A program made the position numbers and the translations under genes. This document shows positions 10,380-19,734 of a DNA stretch of 64,000 nt, in pieces (within the stretch, counting starts at the first letter, position 1; each line of letters begins with the position of its first letter). This DNA is from Pollenia angustigena. Lineage: Eukaryota; Arthropoda; Insecta; Diptera; Polleniidae. The notes under the pieces were generated by a model, which had not been told where the DNA came from, ran no database searches, and saw only the letters and a list, made by a program, of their open reading frames with translations. Location: NCBI GenBank assembly GCA_930367215.1, contig OV884058.1, forward strand, positions 199,720,208-199,784,207, written 5' to 3'.

Positions 10380-13283
10380 TCAGGAAAATAAGGTTTGGGA
10401 AGGAGGAAAGAGGGAATAGTGTTTGTGGACATTTGACTTGAATCTTAATAAATTATAAGTACCGGGAAAGACCTCTGCGGGAAGTTTATTCCACATACGG
10501 ATAGTTCGACTGAAAAACGAATTTTCTCTATAATGCGTTGTGCGAAACACAGGACAATCGACTACAAACGGATGTGATCCACTGGATGAGCGAGTATTAC
10601 GAAGAAATACTCGGGCGGGTGGAATAAGTTCACTTATCTCAGTGGAACACCTCCCATGGTAATATCGATAGAAAAGTGTCACACAACCCACATTCCGACG
10701 ATGCCCCAATGAGTCAATAGAGTTGGATACCCTACTGTCATTGATGAGCTTCACCGCCCTCCTTTGTACACGGTCCAGAAGGTTCAAAATAGACTTTGAA
10801 GCCCCTGCCCATATATGGGAGTTGTATTCCATCTTCGGTCGGATATAGGTGGTATAGATAGTAAGGAGATCGGAGGAAGTGAAGTATTTCTTGCACCGTT
10901 TTAAAAAACCTAAACACTTGAATGCCTCTTTCGACACTTTGAAAACGTGTTTATTCCAGCGGACATCGCACTGTATTCTCATGCCCAGAACATCAAGAGT
11001 ATCCGATTCCTTAATATCAATGCCACCCATTAATACAGATGACATAGTTGGTCCCACGGCCCGTCTGTGGGTCAACATACAACATTGGGTCTTGCGTGCA
11101 TTAAATTCGACCCTATTCGCTTGACCCCACTCAGAGATTGCAGCTAGGTCCTGATTAAGAGTGTCATTCATATTTTGCCTTTTGCCCCCAATCTCAACAA
11201 GGCTTGGCCTATGATCGAAGGAATATGAATGACAAATGTTGCTGTCATCTGCAAAAGAGTAGATAGGATTTGAAGTATGACCAAGAAGGTCATTAAGAAA
11301 TATAAGAAATAGCGTAGGAGAAAGGACAGAACCTTGCGGTACCCCTGAATTTACCTGAAACTCGTTTGATGCAATCCCATCTATAACAACACGTATAGTG
11401 CGATCACTGAGGAAACTCGATATAAATCGAGAGAAATCATTACCGACACCAAAAGCAATAAGCTTTGACACAAGCGCACCATGCCACACCCGATCAAACG
11501 CCTTGGAAATATCCAGAGCAACCACTTTGCATTCACCAAAGCGGTGAATGGACCGACTCCAACGTTCTGAAAGAAACGCTAACAGGTCTCCTGTAGATCG
11601 GCTACCACGAAAACCATACTGTCTGTCACTGAGAATTGAATTTGTCTCCAGATACTTCACAAGATGGTAATTAACCATGCTCTCCATCACCTTCGAGAGC
11701 GAAGAGCAAATTGCGATTGGGCGGTAATTATCAGGGTTAGTAGCCTCACCCTTCTTGGGGATTGGCTGAACATTGGCCACCTTCCAGCAAGAGGGAAAGA
11801 TTCCCGCACGGTACGAAGAGCTGAAAAGGTTGGCCAATGGACGAGCTAACGTCGAACAGCACTGTTTCAATACCAGTGCTGATATGCCATCCGGCCCCGG
11901 TGACTTGTTTACGTTAAGATCCGAAAGAACCCTTTTGACTGCGCGTGATCGGAAAAATATCTTGGGCATAGTACATGATACTCTTTCGACAACGGGCAGT
12001 GATTGATTGCTTTCCGGCAAGAACGAATTACTTGCAAACAGTTCAGCCAAGAGGTTAGCTTTATCAATCGGGTCAGTAAATATTTGGTCGTCCTTTAAAA
12101 GCGTTGGGATAGAAGAACTAGCACTGTCCCTTACTCTTTTAACGAAGGACCAAAAGGTCTTACTGCCCCGAGGAGCAGCAAGGACCTTAGCACGAATACG
12201 CTGTTCGTGTAGAAATTTTTCCCGTCTAAGTACTTTGGCACACTCAGATCTTGCCCTCTTTCGTAGCTGATCAGTAGTTGCGTTTTTATTCAAACGCCAA
12301 CTACTAAACGCCTCCTCTCTGGATCTGACTGCATTTTTGCAGGTCTGGTTAAACCAACACTTAAGTTTTGGTTTAACCGAAATTTGCTTCGAGGGAATAA
12401 AAAGTTTCATTCCAAGCAAAATGACATTTACGACCATTTTTGCAGCGGCATCAACATTATCGTCAAGGAAACAAAGTTTCCAGTTGAAATGCCGGTAAAA
12501 TTCGTTAAGCTCGGCCCAACGAGCCTTTTCATAAATAAAAATCGAGCGTTTCGGGGCTGTTTTCGAGACGCTATGAAGTGCCGAATATGAAAAGTAAGCA
12601 GAAATGGTATTGTGATCCGAATTCCCGAGAGGATCGAGTGTTCTCACTTCGTACTTTTCAGGGTGAGAAGTGAGAAAAAGGTCAAGAGTATTCCGAGATT
12701 GCCCTACAACACACGAATTGTGTGTTGGCTCATTTACTAGTTGCGCTAAGTGGTTATGCGCGGCGAATAACTCAACGTATTGGCCCACGGGAGTTGTATG
12801 GCTCGAATGGCGAAGCCAGGAACAGTTATGAACATTAAAATCGCCAGCAACTACAATTTCACTGTTCGGACAACTTTCCAGGATTCTAGAAATAGTATCG
12901 GAAAGGGCGTCAAAGCCATTAAGAGAAGCCACCGTTTCCATGTTTGGACTTCTATACAGAAATCCGAAATGCAACATGTGTGTCCTGATCTGGAATTTAA
13001 CCCAGAGGGAACTAAATTCCGCATCACCACATGTAAGATGTTGCTGGTACTGGTACACAACATCGTTGCGAATGTACATCGCAAGGCCCCTATGAAGAGA
13101 AAAAAGGGATAGAAGTTGATACCCAGGTATGGGAAAATCCTGTGGATCAGCATCCCCACACACCTGGGTTTCACATAAGGCGAAAACATCCGGCCGATGG
13201 AAGCGAATGTGAGCATATAAAGAGAAATAATTCGCTCTCAATCCGCGTATATTGCAGAAGTCTATGCGAAATCTACCTGTCAT
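10380..13283 (-). CDS. CR1-like ORF2: APE endonuclease and reverse transcriptase, uninterrupted 967 codons
   Basis: The ATG is at 13283-13281 and the first in-frame stop at 10380-10382. The APE-type endonuclease occupies residues about 5-230: CNIRG near 10, catalytic Glu38 in CETQ, GDFNVHN with Asp148/Asn150, and NSDHNTI with SDH at 222-224. The RT occupies about 455-780: NKSPGPDG, PIPKKGE, YRPIAICS, QYGFR, VALDISKAFDRVWH (motif A), SGVPQGSVLSPTLF, FADD at 677-680 (motif C) and LDVLGMRI. The C-terminus (GLIPPA-like ELIPPARVFLRNTRSS, then SFFSRTIRMWNKLPAEVFP) is typical of CR1/Jockey-group proteins, and RNase H is absent. All catalytic residues I can name are intact, so the protein could be active if expressed. 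CR1 clade membership is from memory of family motifs; Jockey-group is the alternative. Confidence 0.88.
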   Translation of the reverse strand: MTGRFRIDFCNIRGLRANYFSLYAHIRFHRPDVFALCETQVCGDADPQDFPIPGYQLLSLFSLHRGLAMYIRNDVVYQYQQHLTCGDAEFSSLWVKFQIRTHMLHFGFLYRSPNMETVASLNGFDALSDTISRILESCPNSEIVVAGDFNVHNCSWLRHSSHTTPVGQYVELFAAHNHLAQLVNEPTHNSCVVGQSRNTLDLFLTSHPEKYEVRTLDPLGNSDHNTISAYFSYSALHSVSKTAPKRSIFIYEKARWAELNEFYRHFNWKLCFLDDNVDAAAKMVVNVILLGMKLFIPSKQISVKPKLKCWFNQTCKNAVRSREEAFSSWRLNKNATTDQLRKRARSECAKVLRREKFLHEQRIRAKVLAAPRGSKTFWSFVKRVRDSASSSIPTLLKDDQIFTDPIDKANLLAELFASNSFLPESNQSLPVVERVSCTMPKIFFRSRAVKRVLSDLNVNKSPGPDGISALVLKQCCSTLARPLANLFSSSYRAGIFPSCWKVANVQPIPKKGEATNPDNYRPIAICSSLSKVMESMVNYHLVKYLETNSILSDRQYGFRGSRSTGDLLAFLSERWSRSIHRFGECKVVALDISKAFDRVWHGALVSKLIAFGVGNDFSRFISSFLSDRTIRVVIDGIASNEFQVNSGVPQGSVLSPTLFLIFLNDLLGHTSNPIYSFADDSNICHSYSFDHRPSLVEIGGKRQNMNDTLNQDLAAISEWGQANRVEFNARKTQCCMLTHRRAVGPTMSSVLMGGIDIKESDTLDVLGMRIQCDVRWNKHVFKVSKEAFKCLGFLKRCKKYFTSSDLLTIYTTYIRPKMEYNSHIWAGASKSILNLLDRVQRRAVKLINDSRVSNSIDSLGHRRNVGCVTLFYRYYHGRCSTEISELIPPARVFLRNTRSSSGSHPFVVDCPVFRTTHYRENSFFSRTIRMWNKLPAEVFPGTYNLLRFKSNVHKHYSLFPPSQTLFS

Positions 13284-13855
13284 TACAAATTAAGAAGATT
13301 CAAGGCAATACTCCCTACGATAATAAACGTGACAAAAATACCAAACCGCTGCTGAGAAAGTTACTCAATGGCCAGTGTTATACCTTTGTCATTAAGTAAC
13401 CAACAGCAATCTGGCATGATGCCAATTAAATTTCGTAGAAGAATGGTATGGGAAAAGTGAACAGCAATGGCACTGTAAACGGGGACATAAAAGCCCCTCG
13501 TTTGGTCATTGCCAAAAAAATATATTGTAAATCGCGTATATCGAGGTGTAAATGTATCCTGATATTGTGTGGTTGTGTATTTGATGTGTGTTGTGGGTTA
13601 TTTATGTAGATGATTGTGCACTTGTTTAGTTGTTATTGTAAATTTGATTTTTAAAAGAGTTGAAATGTGTTTTATTGTTTTTGTTGTTTGTTTTATTTTT
13701 TTTTTTTTTTTTCCAATTGAAGCAACAGTTTTCAAGTGAATGTTGTTATTGTTTTTTCTTCTTAAGTGTTGTGTTTTTTTTTTTATTTTAATATTTTCAG
13801 TTATGTTTTGTGTTTATTTTGTTTCTTTTTTTTTGGAATTTGCATTTTTAGTCAA
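13284..13855 (-). other. Leader region of the CR1-like element
   Basis: There is no long frame. On the sense strand it is A-rich, with long A-runs such as 13690-13712, and becomes more mixed towards the ORF. It may be the internal promoter and 5' UTR, or the remainder after loss of ORF1. The T-rich plus-strand frame at 13766-14083 is a shadow. Confidence 0.5.
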
Positions 13856-14220
13856 ATATGTAACAACCTTCCTGGTTGTGGAGTTTGGTGGATTAGCACC
13901 CTGATCGTGTGCCATGTAGCAGCTCATGAACCAAACTGTTCTGGTTCTGCATTCTACTGCGACAGTGCAGGTGTCCTTATCGCTAAAATCAGAAAGAATG
14001 AAAGCTTTAAGGATGTTTTTGACCATAACGCAAGCCCTGGTCTTACCTTGATCGGCTGCGTACAGAGTACTATAGCCGTCTAAACTGAGTCCGCAAACCC
14101 TGTCTCTATACAACAATGGTTCTTGGATACATATAAGCTCCTCCGTGCCTGAAGCCAATCGGAGGAGAAGGGCAGCTGACGCCGCTTTAGAGTGATGAAG
14201 GTTGATTTGTGTAACCTTCA

Positions 14221-15742
14221 TCATAGTTCATCGCTATGGACGACTGTGACGTTGGCATCCTCTGGGTCGTCGTCCGATTCCAGAAGGATGTCCTCATTGT
14301 CCGCCACTTCCATCTTGCCAAAGAAGTCACCCACAAGTCCACTGACCGATTGAGTGTCTTCATTGGCCGATGACGTAGCGGAATCGTCTTCCATATGCTC
14401 CGTTGATGCTGTTGCTGTTGTGGTAGTCACCGGAGCTTGATGCTTCCCTTTGTCATCACCTTTGTAGACTCGGAGGAAGATAGTTCCAAATCCATAGAAT
14501 ATCTTTCCCTGTGTCTTCCGAAGTGACGGCAGAGAGTCACTGTTTATTATAACAGTGGCCTTCCTGGACTCTTCAACAGATTCAGAAACCCTCACTACTT
14601 TCCAGTCCTGTGTGGGTAGCTGGGGGTTACTGATCTGTATAATTTCCAGGATCTCCTTGGGGTCGGATGGCTCAGCGGGGATCTTGGCAATAGATCAGGG
14701 CCTTTGCGGTACATCGGCCAGAGGTATTGCCTCAATCTTAGCGCCCTGCCAAACTTCCCCCAGGGACTCCACGGCAGCCTTGTACAGCAGCGCTGAACGC
14801 TCATCTGCACACGCTATCAGTTTAATGTGACCTTGATACCAGCCGGCATCTTCACATTGTGGTGGTGGTCCAGGGTTACCCTTTAAGACATTAAGGAACG
14901 CCCTACTAAGTGCGACGACAACCAGCTTCCAGTTCTTGGATGAAATGGTGCCGTCACTGGCGTTGCGGTCAATGATCGCCCAAATGAGGTGGTCTTTAGC
15001 CACATCTTTGTACGACCTGTTTTGCGGCCGTTGAGGCGTATATTTGGACCGTTTAGTCCCAGGAAGTGTGTCCTCCCCTGACCGTTGCCGTTTAGGCGCT
15101 GCTTCGGTTGGCTTCCGTTCAGGATTGCCTTCCTCTGCAGAGGGAGGTCCACGTTTTAAACCCTCAATATGGGTTTTTGCCCACTGAAGAGAAGTTTTCT
15201 CCTGCTCAGAGAGCTCACCAACCGGTTTTTCACCAAGTCGGCTAATGATTTTGTAGGCGGAGCGCCTGGTTGTGAAGGCCCGTTTAGATGCATTTATGTG
15301 CCTTTTGGGGTTTTTTGGTAGGTGCCGTAGAGGCTAAGGGAGGTGCATCAGAGAGCATCGAATCATTCTTCGTGTGCTCTCTTTGCACAGGTTTCGGCAC
15401 ATGGGAAACTGGATTTCTGGCAGACTGAGTCTGTACCGTCAAGCCAGCACCCGAGGAAGGGGTTTTGACAGGTTTTTCTCCCGTCCGGACCTGGGAAGCC
15501 TTAGAGGTACCTGGTTTCGAAGAACCCTGCACCAAGCTTGGTTTACGACCGCCTGACGGCTTAGTCGTGTGTTTTTGCGCACTAGTAGCTAACCGTCTAG
15601 CAGAGCCTGGCGCAACCACCTTGCTAGACGAGGTCTCAGTAGCATTCAACATACAACAGCCTGATACCGACGCTGTAGTAGTAGGGTCTCCGGGGATTAT
15701 GAAGCCCTTTGCCGGATACTTAGGGCATGCATTTTCGGACAT
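14221..15742 (-). pseudogene. LOA ORF1 (gag-like, DUF4780-type), one frameshift and one stop
   Basis: The frame starts at the ATG at 15742-15740 (MSENACPKYP) and encodes a Ser/Thr/Lys/Pro-rich N-terminus. It is broken by a single-base shift in a homopolymer-rich stretch at about 15300-15320 (A-run, C-run, A-run in sense). The downstream frame is open through NASKRAF, SRLGEKPVGELSEQEK, KRQRSGED and YKDVAKDH. It then enters a domain of about 190 residues (KNWKLVVVALSRAFL, GHIKLIACADERSALL, QGAKIEAIPLADVP, KIFYGFGTIFLRVYK) that matches my recollection of DUF4780, a nucleic-acid-binding ORF1 domain of insect LOA-type elements. One in-frame TGA at 14697-14695 (RP-stop-SIAKIP) looks like a CGA-to-TGA transition. 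An acidic tail ends at TGA 14223-14221, overlapping the ORF2 ATG as ATGA. Confidence 0.85.
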
Positions 15743-16130
15743 TTCGGGGGGGTGAATTGGGGTTGCATTTTATGCCTAACTGCCAGGCGAAAGAATACCT
15801 GCCGCTCCTCTGGAGACAGACGCAGACCATCAGCCGCTCAATATGAGAACAGACGCTGATGGATTTTATTGCGGACCGACGGCCTTAAGGAGGCCTAACA
15901 GTTGACCGTAAAAGGCCAGCGGACGCATAGTCATTAGCCGCTCCAACTAGGAGAAAACAGACGCTAATAGACAGGGGGGGGGGGGTAGTTCTTGGTTCGT
16001 ACTCGGTTTAGACCCTTCTGGCATGGGAGGCCCCACCGGTCTTGACTGACGTCACTACCGCCAGCATGACTCTAAACGTCCTTGTACTTAAGCCCTCGCA
16101 TCGCGGCAAGATGACTACCCATTCGCGAGG
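15743..16130 (-). other. LOA 5' UTR (structured, GC-rich)
   Basis: The 390-base leader is far more GC-rich than its surroundings. From the 5' end in sense it contains a terminal stem (16092-16131), a 12-base C-run (plus-strand G-run 15974-15985), three related stem-loops (15799-15969) and a GGCCT/AGGCC dyad at about 15880-15895. Non-LTR elements of this group normally carry an internal promoter in this region; I see no recognisable core motif. Confidence 0.65.
15799..15969. repeat. Three tandem, covarying stem-loops in the LOA 5' UTR
   Basis: Plus-strand copies are at 15799-15825, 15828-15862 and 15932-15969. Each has an outer stem, a 5' internal-loop CG, an inner 4-bp stem and a 3' internal-loop ACAGAC. 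Outer pairs are CTGC:GCAG, CATCAGC:GCTGATG and CATTAGC:GCTAAT. Inner pairs are CTCC:GGAG, CTCA:TGAG and CTCC:GGAG. Pairing is kept while the bases change. Confidence 0.65.
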
Positions 16131-16131
16131 G
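16092..16131 (-). other. 5'-terminal stem of the LOA RNA
   Basis: In sense, CCCTCGC at or one base before the first element nucleotide pairs with GCGAGGG 25 bases later. Immediately inside the stem, GTC and GAT could form a 3-bp helix that abuts it. This layout resembles the P1/P3 part of HDV-like ribozymes found at the 5' ends of some LINEs, but I could not complete a convincing fold. Confidence 0.35.
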
Positions 16132-16461
16132 TTTATAAATAAGACTTCGTTCAAAAATTATTCAAACAAAAAAATGTGCCTCGAAGCCAGCCGGCCGCTC
16201 TGCTCTGCGTTCATCTTCTCCTACAGTGCCTGCTTGTGTGCGCGTCATTGATTGTGCAAAAACTTATTTGATTGATTCAGTAAAATTATTTGTTTGAAAT
16301 TTATATAAATTTTGTTTGAAAAAAGTCAGTGTTTCTTTTCAATAAACAAAATACAATAAATTGTTTGAATATGCGAATTTGTTTATAGGACCGATTTCAG
16401 ACAAAAAATTGTTTGATTCTACAAATTTTTTGTTTGAATTGGAAAAATAATTTTTTCTGTG
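16131..16461 (-). mobile_element. TA-flanked DNA element, interrupted copy, terminal segment
   Basis: Reverse complement of 38884-39235, including the CAGCCGG block near 16185, TTTGTTTGA-type subterminal repeats and the terminus ATAATTTTTTCTGTG ending exactly at 16461. The first 13 bases repeat the LOA TSD. The expected flanking TA is not present after 16461. Confidence 0.85.
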
Positions 16462-17589
16462 AAAATGGTGAAAATTGCTGTTAATCTTTGATCTAAATTT
16501 TTAACCTTTCTAATCTACCAAAACACTTAATACCAGTTTTTTAAAATAAATTATAAGGTAAATATTAAAACTTTTCCGAACCCCCAAAGAAATAGATAAG
16601 CATGTTATATTTCACTTTAATAACACAGTGCAACATATAAAATGTGCACTAAAATTTTTTTGCCACGCCCCAAAATACAGCCCTTTTGGGGCTTGATAGT
16701 GGCTTCGTTTTTGCCTTTGGTGACTTTTCAATCCGACCTCAAATTCTGGGCGCCACTTCTGCCATCTCGGATCTTTCCCCCAAATGCCCAATTTTATTAC
16801 GTGCCAAGAATGTCCTTCTAAAACTACGTATGTATAGATTTTAATATGCTCGCTTTTATAACACGCCTCCAAATTAAGCCCCTTTTTTTCTAATAACACT
16901 AAAAAGTACTTAAAGCTATCCAAAATGGGATAACTTATGAAAACCGGTATGCGTGCATACGCGTGTGTTTATAAAAGAAACAACGACAACACTACAAGAG
17001 AAAAAAATACAGATTATTTGTATGTTTAAAAAGCAAAATAAGGAGCAATAACTCCCATATTCTATTTGTTAAAATTATTTAGTTAAATACATAAAATAAA
17101 AGTATGTATAATGATTGGGAAAGCATTATTGGGCATACTGCTGGTAACTTATAATTGAGAATTCGTCTGTAAACAAAGGCCGGGAATATAGTAAAAGTGA
17201 AATAGACATGTGTAACGGGTAAGTGAAATAATAATATTCTCTTTTGTTCTGTGGGGTAAGTGTTTAGCTTAGAATCAATATAATCTTACTCTCGGATTAT
17301 TTTACGTACGAATCGAGATTAAACAATCTTAGAAATTCCTTAAGCCAAATATAGATTAAACCAACTTTTTAATTCTTGAATCAAGCGCATTTTGAGATTG
17401 ATTCAATCTAAGTTTTAAATTTTCGGGTTATTTCAAGTACCGTTCCGGGATAAAATAATGATAATTTGAGTATTTCGCACTTGAATATCCGTAATTGCAG
17501 CAAGCATTTTGTTTCTGATTAAATGAAACCCGTACTTACCGTACTATTGACCGCGCTTCTGATTGATTTAAGTACGGATTTCTATTCAG
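16462..17589. repeat. Dispersed repeat (16560-16960) and unassigned AT-rich DNA
   Basis: Positions about 16650-16930 resemble 43180-43600. Both contain CCAAAATACAGC, AATTCTGGGYGCYACTT, GCCAAATCGGATCC-like and CCTTCTAAAACT blocks, in the same orientation but with rearranged ends. No open frame in it has motifs. Beyond 16960 I see no gene. Confidence 0.55.
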
Positions 17590-17591
17590 TA

Positions 17592-17845
17592 CATAGAAAA
17601 AAATGTTGCACCAGCTAACGTACCAACGAAAAATAAAATCAGTTTTAATTAAAAATTTAATCGAGTGAATTAAACGTTTAATCAAGTGAATTAAACGTTT
17701 AATCAAGTGTATTAAACGTTTTATTGACAGTATTAATTTGCACCAGTAAATAAATTAATAATATCAATTAAACGTTCAATTAGCTTGATTAAATTTTTAA
17801 TTTAAACTGATTTTATTTTTGATTAATGCAAAATTTTTTTCTGTG
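17592..17845. mobile_element. 254-bp palindromic MITE flanked by TA
   Basis: TA at 17590-17591 and 17846-17847 flank termini CATAGAAAAAAAT and, reversed, CACAGAAAAAAAT. The inverted similarity continues inward (AAAATAAAATCAGTTT, then AATTAAAAATTTAATC). The core holds three direct repeats of AATTAAACGTTTAATC type. The termini resemble the CACAGAAAAAATTATT end of the larger TA element, suggesting a shared Tc1/mariner-type transposase. Confidence 0.8.
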
Positions 17846-17883
17846 TAAGGTTTGTCAAGTCATCATGAATCGTTTAACCCTAA

Positions 17884-18325
17884 TACCGTGTTCAGATATG
17901 CACCTTAATTGAGTTTTACGCAATAAATGCCATTATTTTAGCTCAATTAACCATACAAAATTGCAATTTAATTATTGCTCAATTAATACGAAATTGTTAT
18001 AAATATTGAGTAAAATTAAAATGCAACACTGCAGTGTACTCTCACAAGTGTGTTTAGTGAGTAAAACCCAACTCACTAAACAAAGTGTTTTGACATTTTT
18101 GCCAACCACAAAACAACAAAAACAAAGGTCCATCCATTCGGTCTGCGCAAAAGCCAGATGTTTATTTTGTTTTTTCTTTAAAGATGTCAAATGTTGTTTA
18201 CATTTTGCTAAGTTAATTGCCAATTGCTAATTGAGTAAGCTAAATTGTGTATGTGTGAACAGAAAGGTAATTATGTCAATAAACCGAATATTGACTCAAT
18301 AAAAAAGGTATATCTGAACACGGTA
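17884..18325. mobile_element. 442-bp MITE, TAA target duplication
   Basis: TAA at 17881-17883 and 18326-18328. The terminal inverted repeat is TACCGTGTTCAGATAT at both ends. There is no transposase. A 3-bp TTA/TAA duplication is the hallmark of PIF/Harbinger-type elements. Confidence 0.8.
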
Positions 18326-18329
18326 TAAC

Positions 18330-18850
18330 AACGCTTCGAAATTGTGGAAATTTACTTTGAAAAAAAAATAAATCTGTTTGCAACTCAAAGAGAACCCATT
18401 TTAAGAAGTTTTTTTCTGGATAAATGGCAACGCCAATAATCAAAATTACCATATTTGGAGTGAAGACAATCCTCAAGCCGTTAACGAATCACCATTACAT
18501 CCATTCAAATTGACTGTTTGGTGCTGTTTTCACGCTAGCGCCATTATCGTCCCTTTTTTCTTTCCAAATGAGCAAGAAGCTGCCGTTACGGTGAATGGCT
18601 AGCGCTATTGTGCCATGCTGACTGAATTTTTGCTTCCAACAATTAATCAACTAAACATCGCGAGTTTTAGCGCCTCGCGATTACTTTTCATGCAGCTGTG
18701 TTAGGTCATATTTGTATGCCGTCAAAAGCCACCATTCGCGCCATATGCCCAGATTTGTTGAACAAGTAGTCAAACATTGGACTAATCGATTGGATAATGT
18801 AACTCGTAGCCGCAGCGAACATAAGCCGGAAATCATATTTAAAAAATTAA
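18330..18850 (+). pseudogene. Degenerate mariner-like (DDE) transposase fragment
   Basis: Reading with frame changes gives HFFLD, then NNQNYHIWSEDNPQAVNE, SPLHPFKLTVWC, and further on AAVTVNG with MLTEFLLPTINQ. This is the order seen in mariner-like DDE transposases of insects (HFxLxGYVNKQNxRIW, TVWC, IIGPxFFE, VTVNGxRY). Several frameshifts and stops are present and the catalytic FQQDGA block is lost or unrecognisable. It lies just after the TAA MITE. Confidence 0.65.
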
Positions 18851-19309
18851 TGCCATGAAGTTATTTACCAAATTACAAAAAAAAATTTAATTCCAACAAT
18901 ATTTTTGTCTTGCATTATTATTCTTATTTCGCTAGCGCCTTACAACGCCCTAAATATTGAAAAATTTATAGAACTTATGGCTAAAAAATCAGTGCAAGTT
19001 GAACTCTATTTTTGGTTTAAAATGTGTTTAAACCAGCGAATATATTATTCAGTAAACATTTAAACCGCCCATAAAACTGGGCGTTTAAACTACCAATACA
19101 GACCATATGAATTTGACAACATTTATCGTAGTGCTGCCACATTTTTACTTAATGCACTAAATATAATATATGGGGTACTGATTAACAGCTGTTTAGTTTA
19201 AACTACATATAAATTTAAGTTTAGTTCAACTAAACCAACGCACAGAGGGGTGAAACCGCAAAAAATGGAGATTAATTAAACTACTAATCCATTTTTAAAA
19301 ATTCTTTCA

Positions 19310-19660
19310 CTATTATAATGCTATGTTTTCACTGAGTTTCATAGGCTACACATCTTTTGGAACCCCCTATTAAAAATCGCTCTAGCGGCCATAGTAATAG
19401 ACCGATTATCATGAAACTTTCCCAATGTTGTACTGTTGACCTGCTAATAGTCCTTGGATATACTTGGCTATGATTGGATAAAGAGGCGTGGCACCGCCCA
19501 TATAACCTGAAACTTAGAACGGATATATCTCATGAGCTATCAGAGGTATGAAGATGAGATTTGGTATATATGTTGATTGTACAGTATGAATTACATCCAA
19601 GGTGGAATAGGGCGGTGTCACGCCCTCTTTCAAAAATAGCTCTATCTCAGTCGGATTTTT
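19310..19660. repeat. Dispersed repeat fragment inside the Transib-like element
   Basis: A GC-richer stretch with GAGGCGTGGCACCGCCCATA and GGGCGGTGTCACGCCCT blocks, followed by a T-run at 19658-19674. It contains no frame. It looks like part of a dispersed retroposed or repeat unit leading into the 400-bp array. Confidence 0.4.
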
Positions 19661-19734
19661 TTTTTTTTTTTTTTAAAGTAATAAAATTTTTACATAGTAA
19701 TCAATTTATTCTTAGCTAGCTTAACCCGGTGCGC

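Larger units (their letters stand above)
10303..13855 (-). mobile_element. CR1-like non-LTR retrotransposon nested in LOA ORF2
   Basis: The 3' end is a 22-base T-run (10303-10324, poly-A in sense) and the 5' border is at 13855/13856. It is fixed by the LOA reading frame: VVTY ends at 13856 and AMSYASRRN begins at 10302. No TSD is visible; the join is seamless, which fits CR1-type elements that often make none or very short ones. In sense order it has an AT-rich leader of about 570 bases (13284-13855), one long ORF and a 3' UTR of about 60 bases before the tail. No ORF1 is present. Because its ORF is open and the host LOA ORF2 has no other lesion, this is among the younger insertions in the window. 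Confidence 0.9.
7063..14224 (-). pseudogene. LOA ORF2 (endonuclease, reverse transcriptase, RNase H), intact frame split by an insertion
   Basis: ORF2 starts at the ATG at 14224-14222, runs to 13856, and resumes at 10302 in the same frame after the CR1-like insert, stopping at 7063. Together the two exons of sequence make about 1,202 codons without any internal stop. Domains by joined residue number: APE endonuclease about 1-220 (QINLHH, Glu about 35 in CIQEP, CADANAHH with Asp140/Asn142, SDH at 214-216); RT about 480-740 (AFLDIEGAF, TPQGGVLSPLL, YADD at 657-660, KYLGLILDSKLNW); RNase H about 915-1040 (Asp920 in FTDGS, Glu955, Asp981 in TDSKAA, Asp1033); and a C-terminal CCHC-type finger (C1134, C1137, H1148, C1153). 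All catalytic residues I can check are present. Only the nested insertion breaks it. Confidence 0.93.
6962..16130 (-). mobile_element. LOA-clade non-LTR retrotransposon, near full length, with a nested CR1
   Basis: This is a minus-strand element of about 5.6 kb once the nested 3.55-kb CR1-like insert (10303-13855) is removed. It is bordered by a perfect 13-bp TSD, GTTTATAAATAAG, at 6949-6961 and 16131-16143. Sense order: a 390-base 5' UTR (15743-16130), ORF1 (15742-14221), ORF2 (14224-7063, overlapping ORF1 by ATGA), and a 101-base 3' UTR ending in an AACCTAACCTAACC tail rather than poly-A. ORF1 resembles DUF4780 gag-like proteins and ORF2 has APE, RT and RNase H, the arrangement of LOA/R1/I-type elements. 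It inserted into the older TA element. Confidence 0.92.

Noticed and set aside
13766..14083. Plus-strand frame with a hydrophobic start
   Set aside because: It spans the CR1/LOA junction in antisense over T-runs and is a chance frame.
7006..16251. Many plus-strand frames across the LOA and CR1 elements
   Set aside because: They are antisense shadows of the strongly supported minus-strand ORFs.
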